Made by a program: the position numbers and the translations under genes. From contig NZ_MXPU01000016.1 in the NCBI RefSeq assembly GCF_002204185.1, forward strand, positions 1 to 64,000: a stretch of DNA of 64,000 nt, written 5' to 3'. Source of the DNA: Rhizobium esperanzae (GTDB lineage Bacteria; Pseudomonadota; Alphaproteobacteria; Rhizobiales; Rhizobiaceae). Shown piece after piece: positions 1-9,192 of this stretch (position 1 is the stretch's first letter; each line of letters starts with the position of its first letter). The notes under the pieces are model-generated. The model saw only the letters and a program-made list of their open reading frames with translations, searched no databases and was not told where the DNA came from.

Positions 1-375
1 GTGCGCGAGGAACTGCTGACCTCAGTGCCGGGTGTCGGGCCGACAACGGCGCGCACGCTACTGGCCGAACTGCCCGAACTCGGCAGCCTCGATCGGCGCC
101 AGATTGCTTCGCTGGCAGGGCTTGCCCCCTGGACGCGGCAATCGGGCAAATGGAAGGGCAAGAGCTTCATCGGCGGCGGCCGCGGCAAGGTGCGGGCCGT
201 GCTGTTCATGGCCGCCCTCGTCGCCAGCCGCTACAATCCCGACCTCAAGGCCTTCCGCGACCGCCTGGTCGCGCAAGGCAAGCCCAAGATCGTCGCAACC
301 GTCGCCACCATGCGCAAGCTCCTCACCATCCTCAATGCCATCATCAGGGACGGACGACCATGGCAAAACGCTTGA
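1..375 (+). mobile_element. IS110-family transposase, C-terminal part (cut by window edge)
   Basis: This is the C-terminal IS116/IS110/IS902 domain of a transposase. It has the family's helix-hairpin-helix-like stretch (SVPGVGPTTARTLLAELPELG begins near residue 7) and the downstream block around GLAPWTRQSGKWKGKSFIGG, then a helical tail ending at the TGA at 373-375. The N-terminal DEDD catalytic domain lies outside the window, so it is not known whether the element is intact. The first base of the window is inside the open frame, so the apparent GTG is not a real start. A dispersed repeat and dxs on the other strand follow. Confidence 0.9.
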
Positions 376-390
376 CAAACAAGACAGTCG

Positions 391-535
391 CTCTCCCCGA
401 GGGGAGAAGAGATATGCCGCAACGTCTCGATTCCCTCTTCTCCCCTCGGGGGTCCGAAGGACGGGTTGAGACCCGTGGCTCAACCCCGGTCGGTGCCCGT
501 AGGGCGGATGAGGGGGCCACACGGCGCGCCCTCAC
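391..535. repeat. Dispersed intergenic palindromic repeat, family A, copy 1 (RIME-like)
   Basis: Two inverted modules carry CTCCCCGAGGGGAGAAG-type palindromes and a GGGCGGATGAGGGGG tail. The same modules recur near 20.9, 39.9 and 48.1 kb in this window, always between genes. They resemble the rhizobial intergenic mosaic elements (RIME) known from Rhizobium genomes. It sits between the transposase end and the dxs stop codon. Confidence 0.75.
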
Positions 536-543
536 AAAGTCAC

Positions 544-2460
544 TTACCCAGCAACCCCAACCGCAACCCCGCGGCCCAGCGCCCGGAACACGGTCGAGAC
601 GATCCCGGCGCGGTCGAGCCCTGCATGGGCGTTCATCGCTTCGGGCTTGGCCTGTTCCATCCAGATATCGGGCATGACGAGCGAGCGGATCTTCAGCCCG
701 TTGTCGAGCAGGCCTTCGCCCGAAAGGTACTGCATCACCTGGCTGCCGAAGCCGCCGACGGAGCCTTCCTCGACGGTGATCAGCATTTCGTGGTGGCGGG
801 CGAGCTGGCGGATCAGCTCGTGGTCGAGGGGCTTGGCGAAACGCGCATCGGCAACCGTGGTGGAAAGCCCGGCGGCATCGAGATCTTCGGCGGCAAGCAG
901 ACAGTCGGCAAGCCGGGTGCCGAAGGAGAGCAGCGCCACTTTGGCGCCTTCCTTGACGATGCGGCCCTTGCCGATCTGCAGGATTTCGCCGCGCGCCGGC
1001 ATGTCGACACCAACGCCTTCGCCGCGTGGATAACGGAATGAGATCGGGCCGGCATCATAGGCGGCGGCCGTGCGCACCATGTGCTTGAGTTCGGCCTCAT
1101 CGGCTGCCGCCATCACCACGAAGCCTGGCAGGGTGGCGAGGAAGGCGGTGTCGAAGGAGCCGGCATGGGTCGGCCCATCGGCGCCGACGAAGCCGGCGCG
1201 GTCGATCGGGAAACGCACCGGTAGTCCCTGGATCGCCACATCGTGCACGACCTGGTCATAGGCGCGCTGCAAAAAGGTGGAATAGAGGGCGGCGAACGGC
1301 TTGTAGCCTTCCGCAGCCAGGCCGGCGGCGAAGGTCACCGCATGCTGCTCGGCGATGCCGACATCGAAGCAGCGCGACGGAAAGGCTTCGGCGAGTTTGT
1401 CGAGGCCGGTGCCGTTCGGCATGGCGGCGGTGATGCCGACGATCTTGTCGTCGAGGGCAGCTTCCTGCACCAGCGCTTCGGCAAAGACGCTGGTATAGCT
1501 CGGCGCATTCGGCTTGACCCGCGCCTGCGCGCCGGTAATGACGTCGAACTTGTTGACACCGTGATATTTGTCGGCCGCGGCTTCCGCCGGCGGATAGCCC
1601 TTGCCTTTCTGGGTGACGACATGGATCAGCACCGGGCCGCGCGCATTGTCGCGCACGTTGCGCAGCACCGGCAGCAGATGGTCGAAGGAATGGCCGTCGA
1701 TCGGCCCGATATGATAGAAGCCCATCTCCTCGAACATGGTGCCGCCGGTGACGTAGCCGCGGGCATGCTCGACGGCGCGGGTGATCGCCCGGTCGATATT
1801 CTTGCCGAGATAGGCCGTCAGTTTCTTGCCGAAGTCGCGGAAGCCCATATAGGTGCGCCCGGAGGCGAGGCGGGCGAGATAGGCGCTCATTGCGCCGGTC
1901 GGCGGCGCGATCGACATGTCGTTGTCGTTGAGGATGACGATGAGGCGTGCGTCGAGCGCGCCCGCATTGTTCAGCGCCTCATAGGCCATGCCGGCCGACA
2001 TTGCACCGTCGCCGATGACGGCGATGACGCGGCGGTCGGTCTTCTCGAGATCGGCGGCGATCGCCATGCCGAGGCCGGCCGAGATCGAGGTCGAGGAATG
2101 CGCCGCCCCGAAGGGATCATATTCGCTTTCGGCCCGGCGGGTGAAGCCGGAAAGCCCGTTTTCCTGGCGCAGTGTGCGGATGCGGTCGCGCCGGCCGGTG
2201 AGGATCTTGTGCGGATAGCACTGGTGGCCGACATCGAAGATCAGCCGGTCATTGGGCGTATCGAAGACGCTGTGGATGGCGATTGTCAGCTCGACCACGC
2301 CGAGACCGGCGCCGAGATGACCGCCGGTGCGCGACACCGCATCGATCATTTCGTCCCGGACCTCGCGGGCAAGCTGCGGCAGCTCGCGATCCTCGAGCTT
2401 GCGCAGGTCGGCGGGATAGACGACCTGGTCGAGCAGGGGGGTCTTCGGCAGTTGTGTCAC
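544..2460 (-). CDS. dxs: 1-deoxy-D-xylulose-5-phosphate synthase
   Basis: The enzyme condenses pyruvate and glyceraldehyde 3-phosphate with thiamine diphosphate, the first step of the MEP isoprenoid pathway; it is cytosolic. The 638 residues match the family's normal length. The conserved VGHQCYPHKILTGR block (catalytic His region) and the thiamine-diphosphate motif GDGAMSAGMAYEALNNAG followed by NDNDMSI are visible, as is the C-terminal transketolase domain. The start is a GTG preceded by AAAGAG at about nine bases. ispH, a later gene of the same pathway, lies near 50.7 kb. In many proteobacteria dxs directly follows xseB; here pirin, SDR and phospholipase-like genes lie between them. Confidence 0.97.
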   Translation of the reverse strand: MTQLPKTPLLDQVVYPADLRKLEDRELPQLAREVRDEMIDAVSRTGGHLGAGLGVVELTIAIHSVFDTPNDRLIFDVGHQCYPHKILTGRRDRIRTLRQENGLSGFTRRAESEYDPFGAAHSSTSISAGLGMAIAADLEKTDRRVIAVIGDGAMSAGMAYEALNNAGALDARLIVILNDNDMSIAPPTGAMSAYLARLASGRTYMGFRDFGKKLTAYLGKNIDRAITRAVEHARGYVTGGTMFEEMGFYHIGPIDGHSFDHLLPVLRNVRDNARGPVLIHVVTQKGKGYPPAEAAADKYHGVNKFDVITGAQARVKPNAPSYTSVFAEALVQEAALDDKIVGITAAMPNGTGLDKLAEAFPSRCFDVGIAEQHAVTFAAGLAAEGYKPFAALYSTFLQRAYDQVVHDVAIQGLPVRFPIDRAGFVGADGPTHAGSFDTAFLATLPGFVVMAAADEAELKHMVRTAAAYDAGPISFRYPRGEGVGVDMPARGEILQIGKGRIVKEGAKVALLSFGTRLADCLLAAEDLDAAGLSTTVADARFAKPLDHELIRQLARHHEMLITVEEGSVGGFGSQVMQYLSGEGLLDNGLKIRSLVMPDIWMEQAKPEAMNAHAGLDRAGIVSTVFRALGRGVAVGVAG

Positions 2461-2723
2461 GGGCGGGCGCTCTTTCTTGCTTTTCCTCGTTTCGCTTTAT
2501 TCGATTAGATCGGGGCAAAACAAGTGCATTTCAGGAACCGAAGGTTTTCACCTTAGAGCATGGCGGAAAAAAGTGTGAGCGGTTTCGGAAGATATCACTT
2601 TCTATTTCTGTGAGTTGCATTCGCCTGATTTGCCCAGCCGAGCGAACGCGCGGAAAGCCGGCGAGCAGCTTGAATATGACACGGAATGGTAGCACTGTTG
2701 CCGCACTGGCTGGGGGACAGATC

Positions 2724-4699
2724 ATGGGAACGATTGTTGCAGCGCATGCCTATGTCAACAACGAGGTCGCCTATGTGGCCTGGGACATCGATGCCAAGAT
2801 CGAGGGATGCCTCGGGTTCGAAGTCGTCCGCGTTTATCTCGACGAGCAGGGAAACGTGGCGAAAAAGCTTGATGGCAGCGAGGACCGTGTGACCTGCGCC
2901 GCCTGGGTCGCCTTCAAGGGACAGCGCAATCCGCACTGGCTGCCGCAAACCACCTCGCTCTGGCCGGTGCAGAAGTTCTCCTGGCGCGACCTGACGTTGC
3001 GCAAGCGGCGCAACGAAATGAAACGGCGGCCGGACGAGGTCCGCGTGCGCTATGAAATCCGCCCGCTCGGCAACCTGAAACCGGGCATGCAGGCCGCGCC
3101 CGATCCGACGCCTCAGACGGTCGAGATCAACAGCGGGACGACAAGGGCAAGCCGATCGAGAAGAACGGCAGCTTTGAGAAAATCGCGGTCAAGGCCTATG
3201 AAGGGCCGCCGCGGCCGCTCGGTTATCTCGGGCCGGCCGTCTCCTCCAATCCTGTGCACGTGACGCGTAAGCGCGGCCAGTTCGAATCCAGCTTCACCAA
3301 CGGCATCCTTGCCGCGCAATGGTTGCGCAACGTTCTGCTGGAAGACGGTGTCAAGCAGCCGAACGAGCTGATCGACATGATCTCCAATCCGGAAAACGGC
3401 ATCCGCAAATATCTTGCCGGCGATGTCATCCCGATGCTCAGGGACTTCATGAATGCGCCCGGCCGCTTCCTTGTCGCCCTCTATGAGCTGGAGGACCTGG
3501 AACTGCTCGACCTGCTGCTTGCCAACAAGGACAAGCTGCGTATCATCCTCGCCAATACGGGAAAAGTCGGAGATGACTGGGATGTGCGCAATGCCCACGC
3601 ACGCACGGCGCTGATCGACGCCGGCGTCGAGATTCACCACCGTATGTTCAACAATTCGAGCCAGATCGGCCACAACAAATTCGTCGTACACATCCCGCCG
3701 GGTGGTGGCGATCGCAGCGTGTTCACCGGCAGCACCAACTGGACGGCCACCGGCCTTGCCGGCCAGTCCAACAATGCGCTGATCGTCAGTAACGATGCGG
3801 TCGCCGCGGCCTATGTTTCCTATTGGGAGCGGATGCTGGAAGACAATGCGACGCTGGAAGCGCCGGTCGAATTCGACGACGGCATGCCCGACAACCAGCA
3901 GAGCAAGGCGTTCCGGCACTCGAACGAAACGCCTTGGCTCATCCCGACCGGCAATGGCGCTTCGATCGAAGCATGGTTTTCGCCGAACATGCAGAGCCGC
4001 AAGAAGGGCAAGGCGACGCCGCCCGACCTGCGTGAAATCTACCGGCTGATGCGCCGTGCCGAGCACGCCGTGCTGTTTCTCGCCTTCTATCCCGGCCAGT
4101 CAGGCAGGGATTGCATCGTCGGCGAGGCGATCGATATCGGCCTCAAGGATCAGAAGCTGATCGTCACCGGCGCCGTTTCCAGCCCGCAGGCCATGCCCAA
4201 TTACGTCGCCGGCAAGAAGAACGACCCCGACGATGAGGACGACGATGTCGACGCCGTCTCGCCCCATACGTTCGACGAGGCCAATGTCTCGATCGTCCGC
4301 GCCTCGCGCATCGACGACCGCCAGCTGCTGGCGGATTTCGGTGCGGAGGAGCTGACGGCCAAGAAAGTCGGCGCCATCATTCACGACAAGGTGCTGGTGA
4401 TCGATCCCTTGTCGGAGGACTGCGTCGTCGTCCTCGGCAGCCACAATCTCGGCTTCAAGGCCTCTTACGCCAATGACGAGAACATGTTGATCGTCAAAGG
4501 CGACCGGGCGCTTGCCGAAGCCTATGCCGTCCACATCCTCGACGTCTACGATCACTACCGTTTCCGTGCCGTCGAGGCGGAGCTGAAGCGGCAGGGCAAG
4601 AAAGGCTGGTCGGGCTTTCTGAACGTCGACGACAGCTGGCAGGACGGCTACATCAATCGCACGAAGGGTGCGCTGACGCGCTATTTTGCGGCGGGTTGA
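2724..4699 (+). pseudogene. Phospholipase D-like protein, single-base frameshift
   Basis: The reading starts at ATG 2724, six bases after GGGGGA, and runs about 137 codons. It then continues in the -1 frame to the TGA at 4697-4699. Downstream of the break are two HxK motifs of the phospholipase D superfamily, HNKFVVH with a following GSTNWT and HDKVLVID with a following GSHNLGF, so the catalytic part is intact. The frames join sensibly if one G is restored in the GGG at 3135-3137 (…EINSG-DDKGKPIEK…). The substrate is unknown, and the N-terminal domain (about residues 1-130) is not one I recognise. It could be a true mutation or a sequencing error; no slippery heptamer is visible. Confidence 0.8.
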
Positions 4700-4713
4700 C
4701 GTTCGCACGTTGC

Positions 4714-4735
4714 CGGCGGCGCTGCATCGCCGCCG
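4714..4735. terminator. Hairpin between convergent genes
   Basis: A perfect 8-bp inverted repeat CGGCGGCG / CGCCGCCG with a 6-base loop fills the 36-base gap between the phospholipase-like gene and the convergent pirin gene. There is no T-tract on either strand, so intrinsic termination is only possible, not shown. Confidence 0.45.
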
Positions 4736-5659
4736 TCACCCTTCCGGCAGCGGCACGAATTCCTCTTCGTCGCCGGGAACGATATCGAAGCGGCCAGTGC
4801 GCCATTCCTCCTTGGCCTTTTCGATCCGTTCCTTCGACGAGGAGACGAAATTCCACCAGATATAGCGCTTCGAGTTCAGCGCCGCGCCGCCGAAGAGCAT
4901 CAGGTGACAGCCGTCGCTGCCGGCTTCGAGTGTGATCGGATCGCCCGGCCGGAAGACCAGCAGCTGATCGGCGGCGAAACGGTCGCCCGATATGACGACC
5001 TCGCCGGAGAGCACATAGACGGCGCGCTCCTCATGGCCGGCGCCGAAGGGAAAGCGCACGCCGGGTTGTAGGTTGAGATCGACATAGAGCGTGTCGGAGA
5101 AGGTGCCGACCGGCGATGTCATGCCTTCGAACGAGCCGATGACGACCCGCCCGCGCACGCCTGATGTTTCGATCAGCGGCATCTCTGTCTTTTGCGTATG
5201 GGCGAAGGAAGGATCGATCTCCTCCTTGTCGTCGGGCAGCGCCAGCCAGGTCTGCAGCCCCGACATCAACAGCGGGTGGCCGCGCAGATTGTCGGGCGTG
5301 CGCTCGGAATGCACGATGCCGCGGCCCGCCGTCATCAGGTTGATGTCGCCGGGGCGAATAACCTTTTCGGTACCGAGGCTGTCGCGATGGCGGATCTCAC
5401 CGTCGAAGAGATAGGTGACGGTCGACAGGCCGATATGCGGATGCGGCTTGACGTCGAGCGCCTCGTTGGGCTTCAGGATCGCCGGTCCCATGCGGTCGAA
5501 GAAGATGAACGGCCCGACCAGCCGCCGCTGCCTTGTCGGCAGGGCGCGCCGCACCTGAAAGCCGCCGATATCGCTGGTGCGCGGAATGATCAGATTCTCG
5601 ATCGCGTCACAGGCGAAGGCATCGCCGGGCAGGGGATCTTTGCCGGGAAAGAAGGACAT
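4736..5659 (-). CDS. Pirin family protein
   Basis: This is a bicupin of the pirin family (307 residues, usual length about 290-310). The metal ligands of the N-terminal cupin are visible as PHPHIGL and the later GRGIVHSERTP (His-His...His-Glu). Bacterial pirins have been described as redox or metal-dependent regulators and as quercetin dioxygenases; which applies here cannot be read from sequence. ATG 5659 is preferred over an upstream in-frame start because CGGAGA lies about six bases before it. It follows the SDR gene on the same strand with an 84-base gap. Confidence 0.9.
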   Translation of the reverse strand: MSFFPGKDPLPGDAFACDAIENLIIPRTSDIGGFQVRRALPTRQRRLVGPFIFFDRMGPAILKPNEALDVKPHPHIGLSTVTYLFDGEIRHRDSLGTEKVIRPGDINLMTAGRGIVHSERTPDNLRGHPLLMSGLQTWLALPDDKEEIDPSFAHTQKTEMPLIETSGVRGRVVIGSFEGMTSPVGTFSDTLYVDLNLQPGVRFPFGAGHEERAVYVLSGEVVISGDRFAADQLLVFRPGDPITLEAGSDGCHLMLFGGAALNSKRYIWWNFVSSSKERIEKAKEEWRTGRFDIVPGDEEEFVPLPEG

Positions 5660-5743
5660 GCGGATCTCCGATCTCAAAACATCCACGAAAGATAGTGCCT
5701 GGAGTTCCGCGCGCCAATGAAACGCGTTTCGCAGGGCACCCGC

Positions 5744-6511
5744 TCAGATCGCGGTGAAGCCGTTATCGACGAAGAGGTGGGCGCCGTTGACGAAGTTCGA
5801 CTCGTCGCTGGCGAGATAAAGGGCGGCCCGCGCCACATCCTCGGGCTCGCCGATCCGCCCCTGCTGGGCGGCAATGGCGGCGTCCGAGACGTCGACGCCG
5901 AGCGCCTGCAGGTCGGCCACCTCCCGCAACCCGTGCGGCGTGCGGATGAAGCCAGGGCAGACGGCGTTGCAGCGGATGTTGCGATCGCGGAATTCCACCG
6001 CAATCGCCCGGGCAAACATATGCACGGCGCCCTTGGTGGTGTCGTAAAGCACTTCCATCGGCGTGGCGGCTACCGCCGAGATCGACGAGGTGCAGACGAT
6101 CGAGCCGCCGCCGGCGGCAATCATCTTCGGCAGCACGGCCTTGGTCATCAGGAACATCGAACGCACATTGACGGCGTGCAGCCAGTCCCACTCCTGAAGC
6201 GTCGTTTCCAGGAAGGGTTTGATGACGATGGTGCCGGCATGGTTGAAGAGCACGGTCGCTGCGCCGTAGCGCTCCTCGACGCCGGTGACGGCAGCATTGA
6301 CGGCTCCTTCATCCGAAACATCGGCCGTCCAGTGGTCGGCCTCACCGCCGGCATCGCGGATTGCCTTGACGGTCTCGGCCGCCGCCTGGCCATTGCGGTC
6401 GATGATTGCGACACGCGCGCCTTCGGCCGCAAACAGCTTCGAGGCAGCACCTCCCATGCCGGTGGCGCCGCCCGAAATGATGGCGACCTTGCCCTTCAAT
6501 CTGTCCGTCAT
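5744..6511 (-). CDS. SDR-family NAD(P)-dependent oxidoreductase
   Basis: This is a classical short-chain dehydrogenase of 255 residues. The N-terminal nucleotide-binding motif is SGGATGMGGA, NHAG is the NNAG equivalent, the catalytic serine lies in CTSSIS and the YxxxK pair is YDTTK. The C-terminal PGFIRTPHG and VNGAHLFVDNGF match SDRs with a Rossmann fold. The substrate cannot be assigned. The start ATG follows GAGGGGAC. It stands between xseB and pirin on the same strand. Confidence 0.9.
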   Translation of the reverse strand: MTDRLKGKVAIISGGATGMGGAASKLFAAEGARVAIIDRNGQAAAETVKAIRDAGGEADHWTADVSDEGAVNAAVTGVEERYGAATVLFNHAGTIVIKPFLETTLQEWDWLHAVNVRSMFLMTKAVLPKMIAAGGGSIVCTSSISAVAATPMEVLYDTTKGAVHMFARAIAVEFRDRNIRCNAVCPGFIRTPHGLREVADLQALGVDVSDAAIAAQQGRIGEPEDVARAALYLASDESNFVNGAHLFVDNGFTAI

Positions 6512-6596
6512 TTGTCCGTCCCCTCATGGTTCTGGGGGATCATAGATCGGTCGCAAGCCGATCTACAAGCGCCTTCGAAAGGCTGCTTCGACCCGC

Positions 6597-6848
6597 TCAG
6601 GCGCCATCCAGCGGCTCGACGCCCTGCGGCTTGCCGGCGCGGTCAAGCCGGATCTTTTCGATGCGGTTTTCGGCGGCCGAAAGCAGTGTCTCGCAATGTT
6701 TCTTCAGCGCTTCGCCGCGCTCGTAGATCTCGATCGATTCATCCAGCGCCACGTCACCGCGTTCCAGCCGGGCGACGATGCTTTCGAGTTCGGCGACCGC
6801 CTTTTCGAAGGAAAGGCCGGCCACTTCCGGCTTGGCGCTGTCAGTCAT
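6597..6848 (-). CDS. xseB: Exodeoxyribonuclease VII small subunit
   Basis: XseB partners the XseA large subunit in the nuclease that degrades single-stranded DNA to short oligonucleotides. The 83-residue protein shows the family pattern [20 protein letters not shown] followed by [22 protein letters not shown] 6848 follows AAGGG by about eight bases and lies two bases after the stop of the upstream amidohydrolase gene, which implies translational coupling. A TTG at 6854 in the same frame is the less likely start. xseA is not in the window. Confidence 0.95.
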
Positions 6849-6850
6849 TC

Positions 6851-7786
6851 TCAACCCTTCATCATTCGCAGAATATGCATGCCCGCCGATTCGGCGAGCC
6901 CTTCCAGATCATAGCCGCCTTCGAGCAGGCTGACGACCCGGTTCTTCGCGTGCCGGTCGGCCAGTTCCAGGACGCGGCCGGTCGCCCAATCGAAATCCTC
7001 GCCGGTCAGGTTGATCTGCGCCAGCGGATCGCGGTGATGCGCGTCGAAACCGGCGGAGATGATGATGAGATCCGGTCGGAAATCATCAAGCGCCGGCAGC
7101 ACGCGCGATTTGAACGCCTCGCGAAAATGGTCGCTGCCGACATTCGGCGAAAGCGGCGCGTTGACGATGGTGTTGTGCTTGCCCTTCTCATCCTTGGCGC
7201 CGCTGCCGGGATAGAGCGGCATCTGATGCGTCGAACAGAACAGTACCGAGGGGTCGTCCCAGAAGATATCCTGGGTGCCGTTGCCGTGATGCACGTCCCA
7301 ATCGACAATCGCGACGCGCTCGGCGCCATGCCGCTTCTGCGCATGGCGGGCCGCGATCGCCGCATTGTTGAAGAAGCAGAAACCCATCGCCGTCGATTTT
7401 TCGGCATGGTGCCCGGGTGGCCGGGCGGCGACGAAGACATTGTCGGCGGCGCCGGAAAAGACGTCGTCCACCGCCGCCATCGCCCCGCCGATGCCTGTCA
7501 GCGCCGCCTGCAGGCTCTTGACGCTGGCATAGGTATCGGCTTCCAGCTGGTTGATCCGATCGTCCTCCTCCGGGATCTCCCGCATCACGGCGGTCAGATG
7601 CTCCTCCGGATGCGCGAGCAGCACCGCATCCTCGCTAGCCTCAGGCGCCTGCCGGCGCTCCAGCCGTTCGAAATTCGGATGTTCCAGCGCCACATTGATG
7701 GCGCGGATCCGGTCCGACCGCTCGGGATGGCCGGAAGGCGTCACATGTTCCAGGAAGATCGGGTGTTCATAAAGACGGGTGCTCAT
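6851..7786 (-). CDS. Histone deacetylase-like / acetylpolyamine amidohydrolase family protein
   Basis: This is a zinc-dependent arginase/deacetylase-fold hydrolase of 311 residues. The HDAC motifs are present in order: RPPGHHAE (tandem His), [13 protein letters not shown] (zinc ligands Asp and His), [13 protein letters not shown] (third ligand Asp) and LEGGYD. Bacterial members deacetylate small molecules such as acetylpolyamines or other acyl substrates; the substrate is not evident here. It is the first gene of a minus-strand run with xseB and diverges from the thioesterase gene. Confidence 0.93.
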
Positions 7787-7972
7787 GGAGACACTCTATC
7801 GGCCGCTTCTGTCATGATCCACAGCAGATGGGGCATTGCCCGCCGATTTCAACAAGTGCTCCCGCGGCACCATCTCGCCGGCGGCATTATAAATTCGTGT
7901 CATCTCAGCCGTTTACTTCGAAAAACCACGTGCTACTGTCGTTAACGGGGAATTTTGCAGGCAGAGTTGTTG

Positions 7973-8374
7973 ATGAGTCAGTCGAAACGCCCGGGTGTGA
8001 CGGAAATACATGTGCCGTTTCGCGATGTCGATATGACCGGCCGGATGTTCCTGGCTTCCTATATTTCCTATGCCGAATCCGTCATTGCGAGCTTCTGGTC
8101 GGCGCGGCCCGAGGTCGAGGACGAACCGGTCTATAACGCCAGCAAGATTACCTGCGTTCTCCACCGCCCGCTGCATTACGACGAGCCGGCCCTTTTTACC
8201 GCCGCCGTCGACAAGATCGGCGTGCGTTCCATCGGCTTCCTCGTTTCGATCGACACCGGCGAGGAGCGCGCCGCCGAGGTGGAAATCATCTGGCAGGCCC
8301 GCAGCGGCGAGGATCAGCAGCCGGTCTCGCTGCCGGAGGAAACGCGCGACTGGCTTTACAGGTTTTTAGATTAG
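7973..8374 (+). CDS. Hotdog-fold acyl-CoA thioesterase (YbgC/4HBT type)
   Basis: This 133-residue protein has the hotdog signature FRDVDMTGRMFLASYISYAE, with the catalytic Asp in the position of YbgC and 4-hydroxybenzoyl-CoA thioesterases. It should hydrolyse an acyl-CoA, but the acyl group is unknown. ATG 7973 is chosen over an in-frame TTG at 7955; neither has a strong ribosome-binding site. It lies alone between the divergent amidohydrolase gene and the convergent matR. Involvement with the malonyl-CoA genes next door is possible only by position. Confidence 0.85.
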   Translation: MSQSKRPGVTEIHVPFRDVDMTGRMFLASYISYAESVIASFWSARPEVEDEPVYNASKITCVLHRPLHYDEPALFTAAVDKIGVRSIGFLVSIDTGEERAAEVEIIWQARSGEDQQPVSLPEETRDWLYRFLD

Positions 8375-8381
8375 AGCAACT

Positions 8382-9050
8382 TTATCTGGCAGCCATGCTT
8401 GCGACCAGATCGCTGAACCTTTCTCCCTGAATGCCGACATGGGTTCGCAGCAGGCGGCGGGCTTCATCTCCGTCTCCGGCAAAGATCGCGTCGACGATGG
8501 CGCAATGTTCTAAGAAGGACGTCGACAGGCGGTTGCGCACGCGCAGTTGCAGACGGCGATAGGGCCGAAGGCGTCGATGCAATTGCGCGCATTGCTCCTG
8601 CAGGAAATCGCTGCGGCTGGCGGCGTAGATGGCCTTATGGAACTCCTCATTGTCGTAATAGTAGGCATCGCTGTCACCGGCGGCGGCGGATTGTTCGCAG
8701 CGGCTGTGAGTGGCGGCGATCGCCTCGTGGGAGGCCTTGTCCAGCCGGCGGGCGGCGAGCGATCCCGCCAGCCCCTCGAGCTCGGCCATCACCTCGAACA
8801 TCTCGTAAATGCGGTGCGGCCCCGGATCGATCACGACGGCGCCCCGGCGCGGACGGATTTCGATCAGCCCGATGGCGTCAAGCTGCATCAGCGCTTCGCG
8901 CACCGGCGTTCGCGATACGCCGAACCGGTTGGCAAGCACGGTTTCGTCAAGCCGTTCGCCGGGGGCGAATTCGTAGGAAAGTATCGCATTTTCAATCTCA
9001 TCCCGAAGCCACCGGCCGACATTCTCGGACATTTGTCTCACATCCTTCAT
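8382..9050 (-). CDS. matR: GntR-family (FCD) regulator of malonate catabolism
   Basis: MatR is expected to repress the divergent matABC genes and release them on malonate or a derivative. The N-terminal winged helix includes LANRFGVSRTPVREALMQLDAIG and EIRPRRGAVV. The C-terminal part is the all-helical FCD effector domain, with Asp, His and Arg residues typical of its metal site (YYYDNEEFHKAI). The 222-residue length is normal. ATG 9032 is a plausible alternative start because AAGGA precedes it, whereas nothing obvious precedes 9050. The identity rests on this divergent position and on the operators at 9064-9098. Confidence 0.88.
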   Translation of the reverse strand: MKDVRQMSENVGRWLRDEIENAILSYEFAPGERLDETVLANRFGVSRTPVREALMQLDAIGLIEIRPRRGAVVIDPGPHRIYEMFEVMAELEGLAGSLAARRLDKASHEAIAATHSRCEQSAAAGDSDAYYYDNEEFHKAIYAASRSDFLQEQCAQLHRRLRPYRRLQLRVRNRLSTSFLEHCAIVDAIFAGDGDEARRLLRTHVGIQGERFSDLVASMAAR

Positions 9051-9063
9051 ACATAGACGTCAT

Positions 9064-9098
9064 TCTTGTATACACAAATATTGATCTCGTGTACGAAA
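9064..9098. promoter_or_regulatory. Two MatR-type operator boxes in the matR/matA divergent promoter
   Basis: Box 1, TCTTGTATACACAA at 9064-9077, matches 13 of 14 positions of the operator I recall for Rhizobium MatR (TCTTGTA/TACACGA). Box 2, at 9085-9098, contains TCGTGTACGA (TCGT/ACGA arms), which fits the FadR-type TNGTNNACNA pattern. The two are exactly 21 bp apart, two helical turns, so two dimers would bind the same DNA face. The published consensus is from memory and should be checked. Confidence 0.75.
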
Positions 9099-9192
9099 GA
9101 TGACAATCTACATACTACCGGCGAAGCCCGGCGATGGGAAGCGATGTCCGATGGCTGCATCGAGCGGCGTCTTCGAAAGAGAGGAGAATGGC

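Noticed and set aside
1243..2508. Long plus-strand frame opposite dxs
   Set aside because: It mirrors the codon phase of dxs and has no motifs or ribosome-binding site; such antisense frames are common in GC-rich DNA.
3125..3145. Programmed -1 frameshifting in the phospholipase-like gene
   Set aside because: There is no X_XXY_YYZ slippery heptamer or obvious downstream pseudoknot at the junction; a lost base is simpler.
5717..7945. 742-codon plus-strand frame across SDR, xseB and amidohydrolase genes
   Set aside because: It is the complement of three well-supported minus-strand genes and shows no family resemblance.
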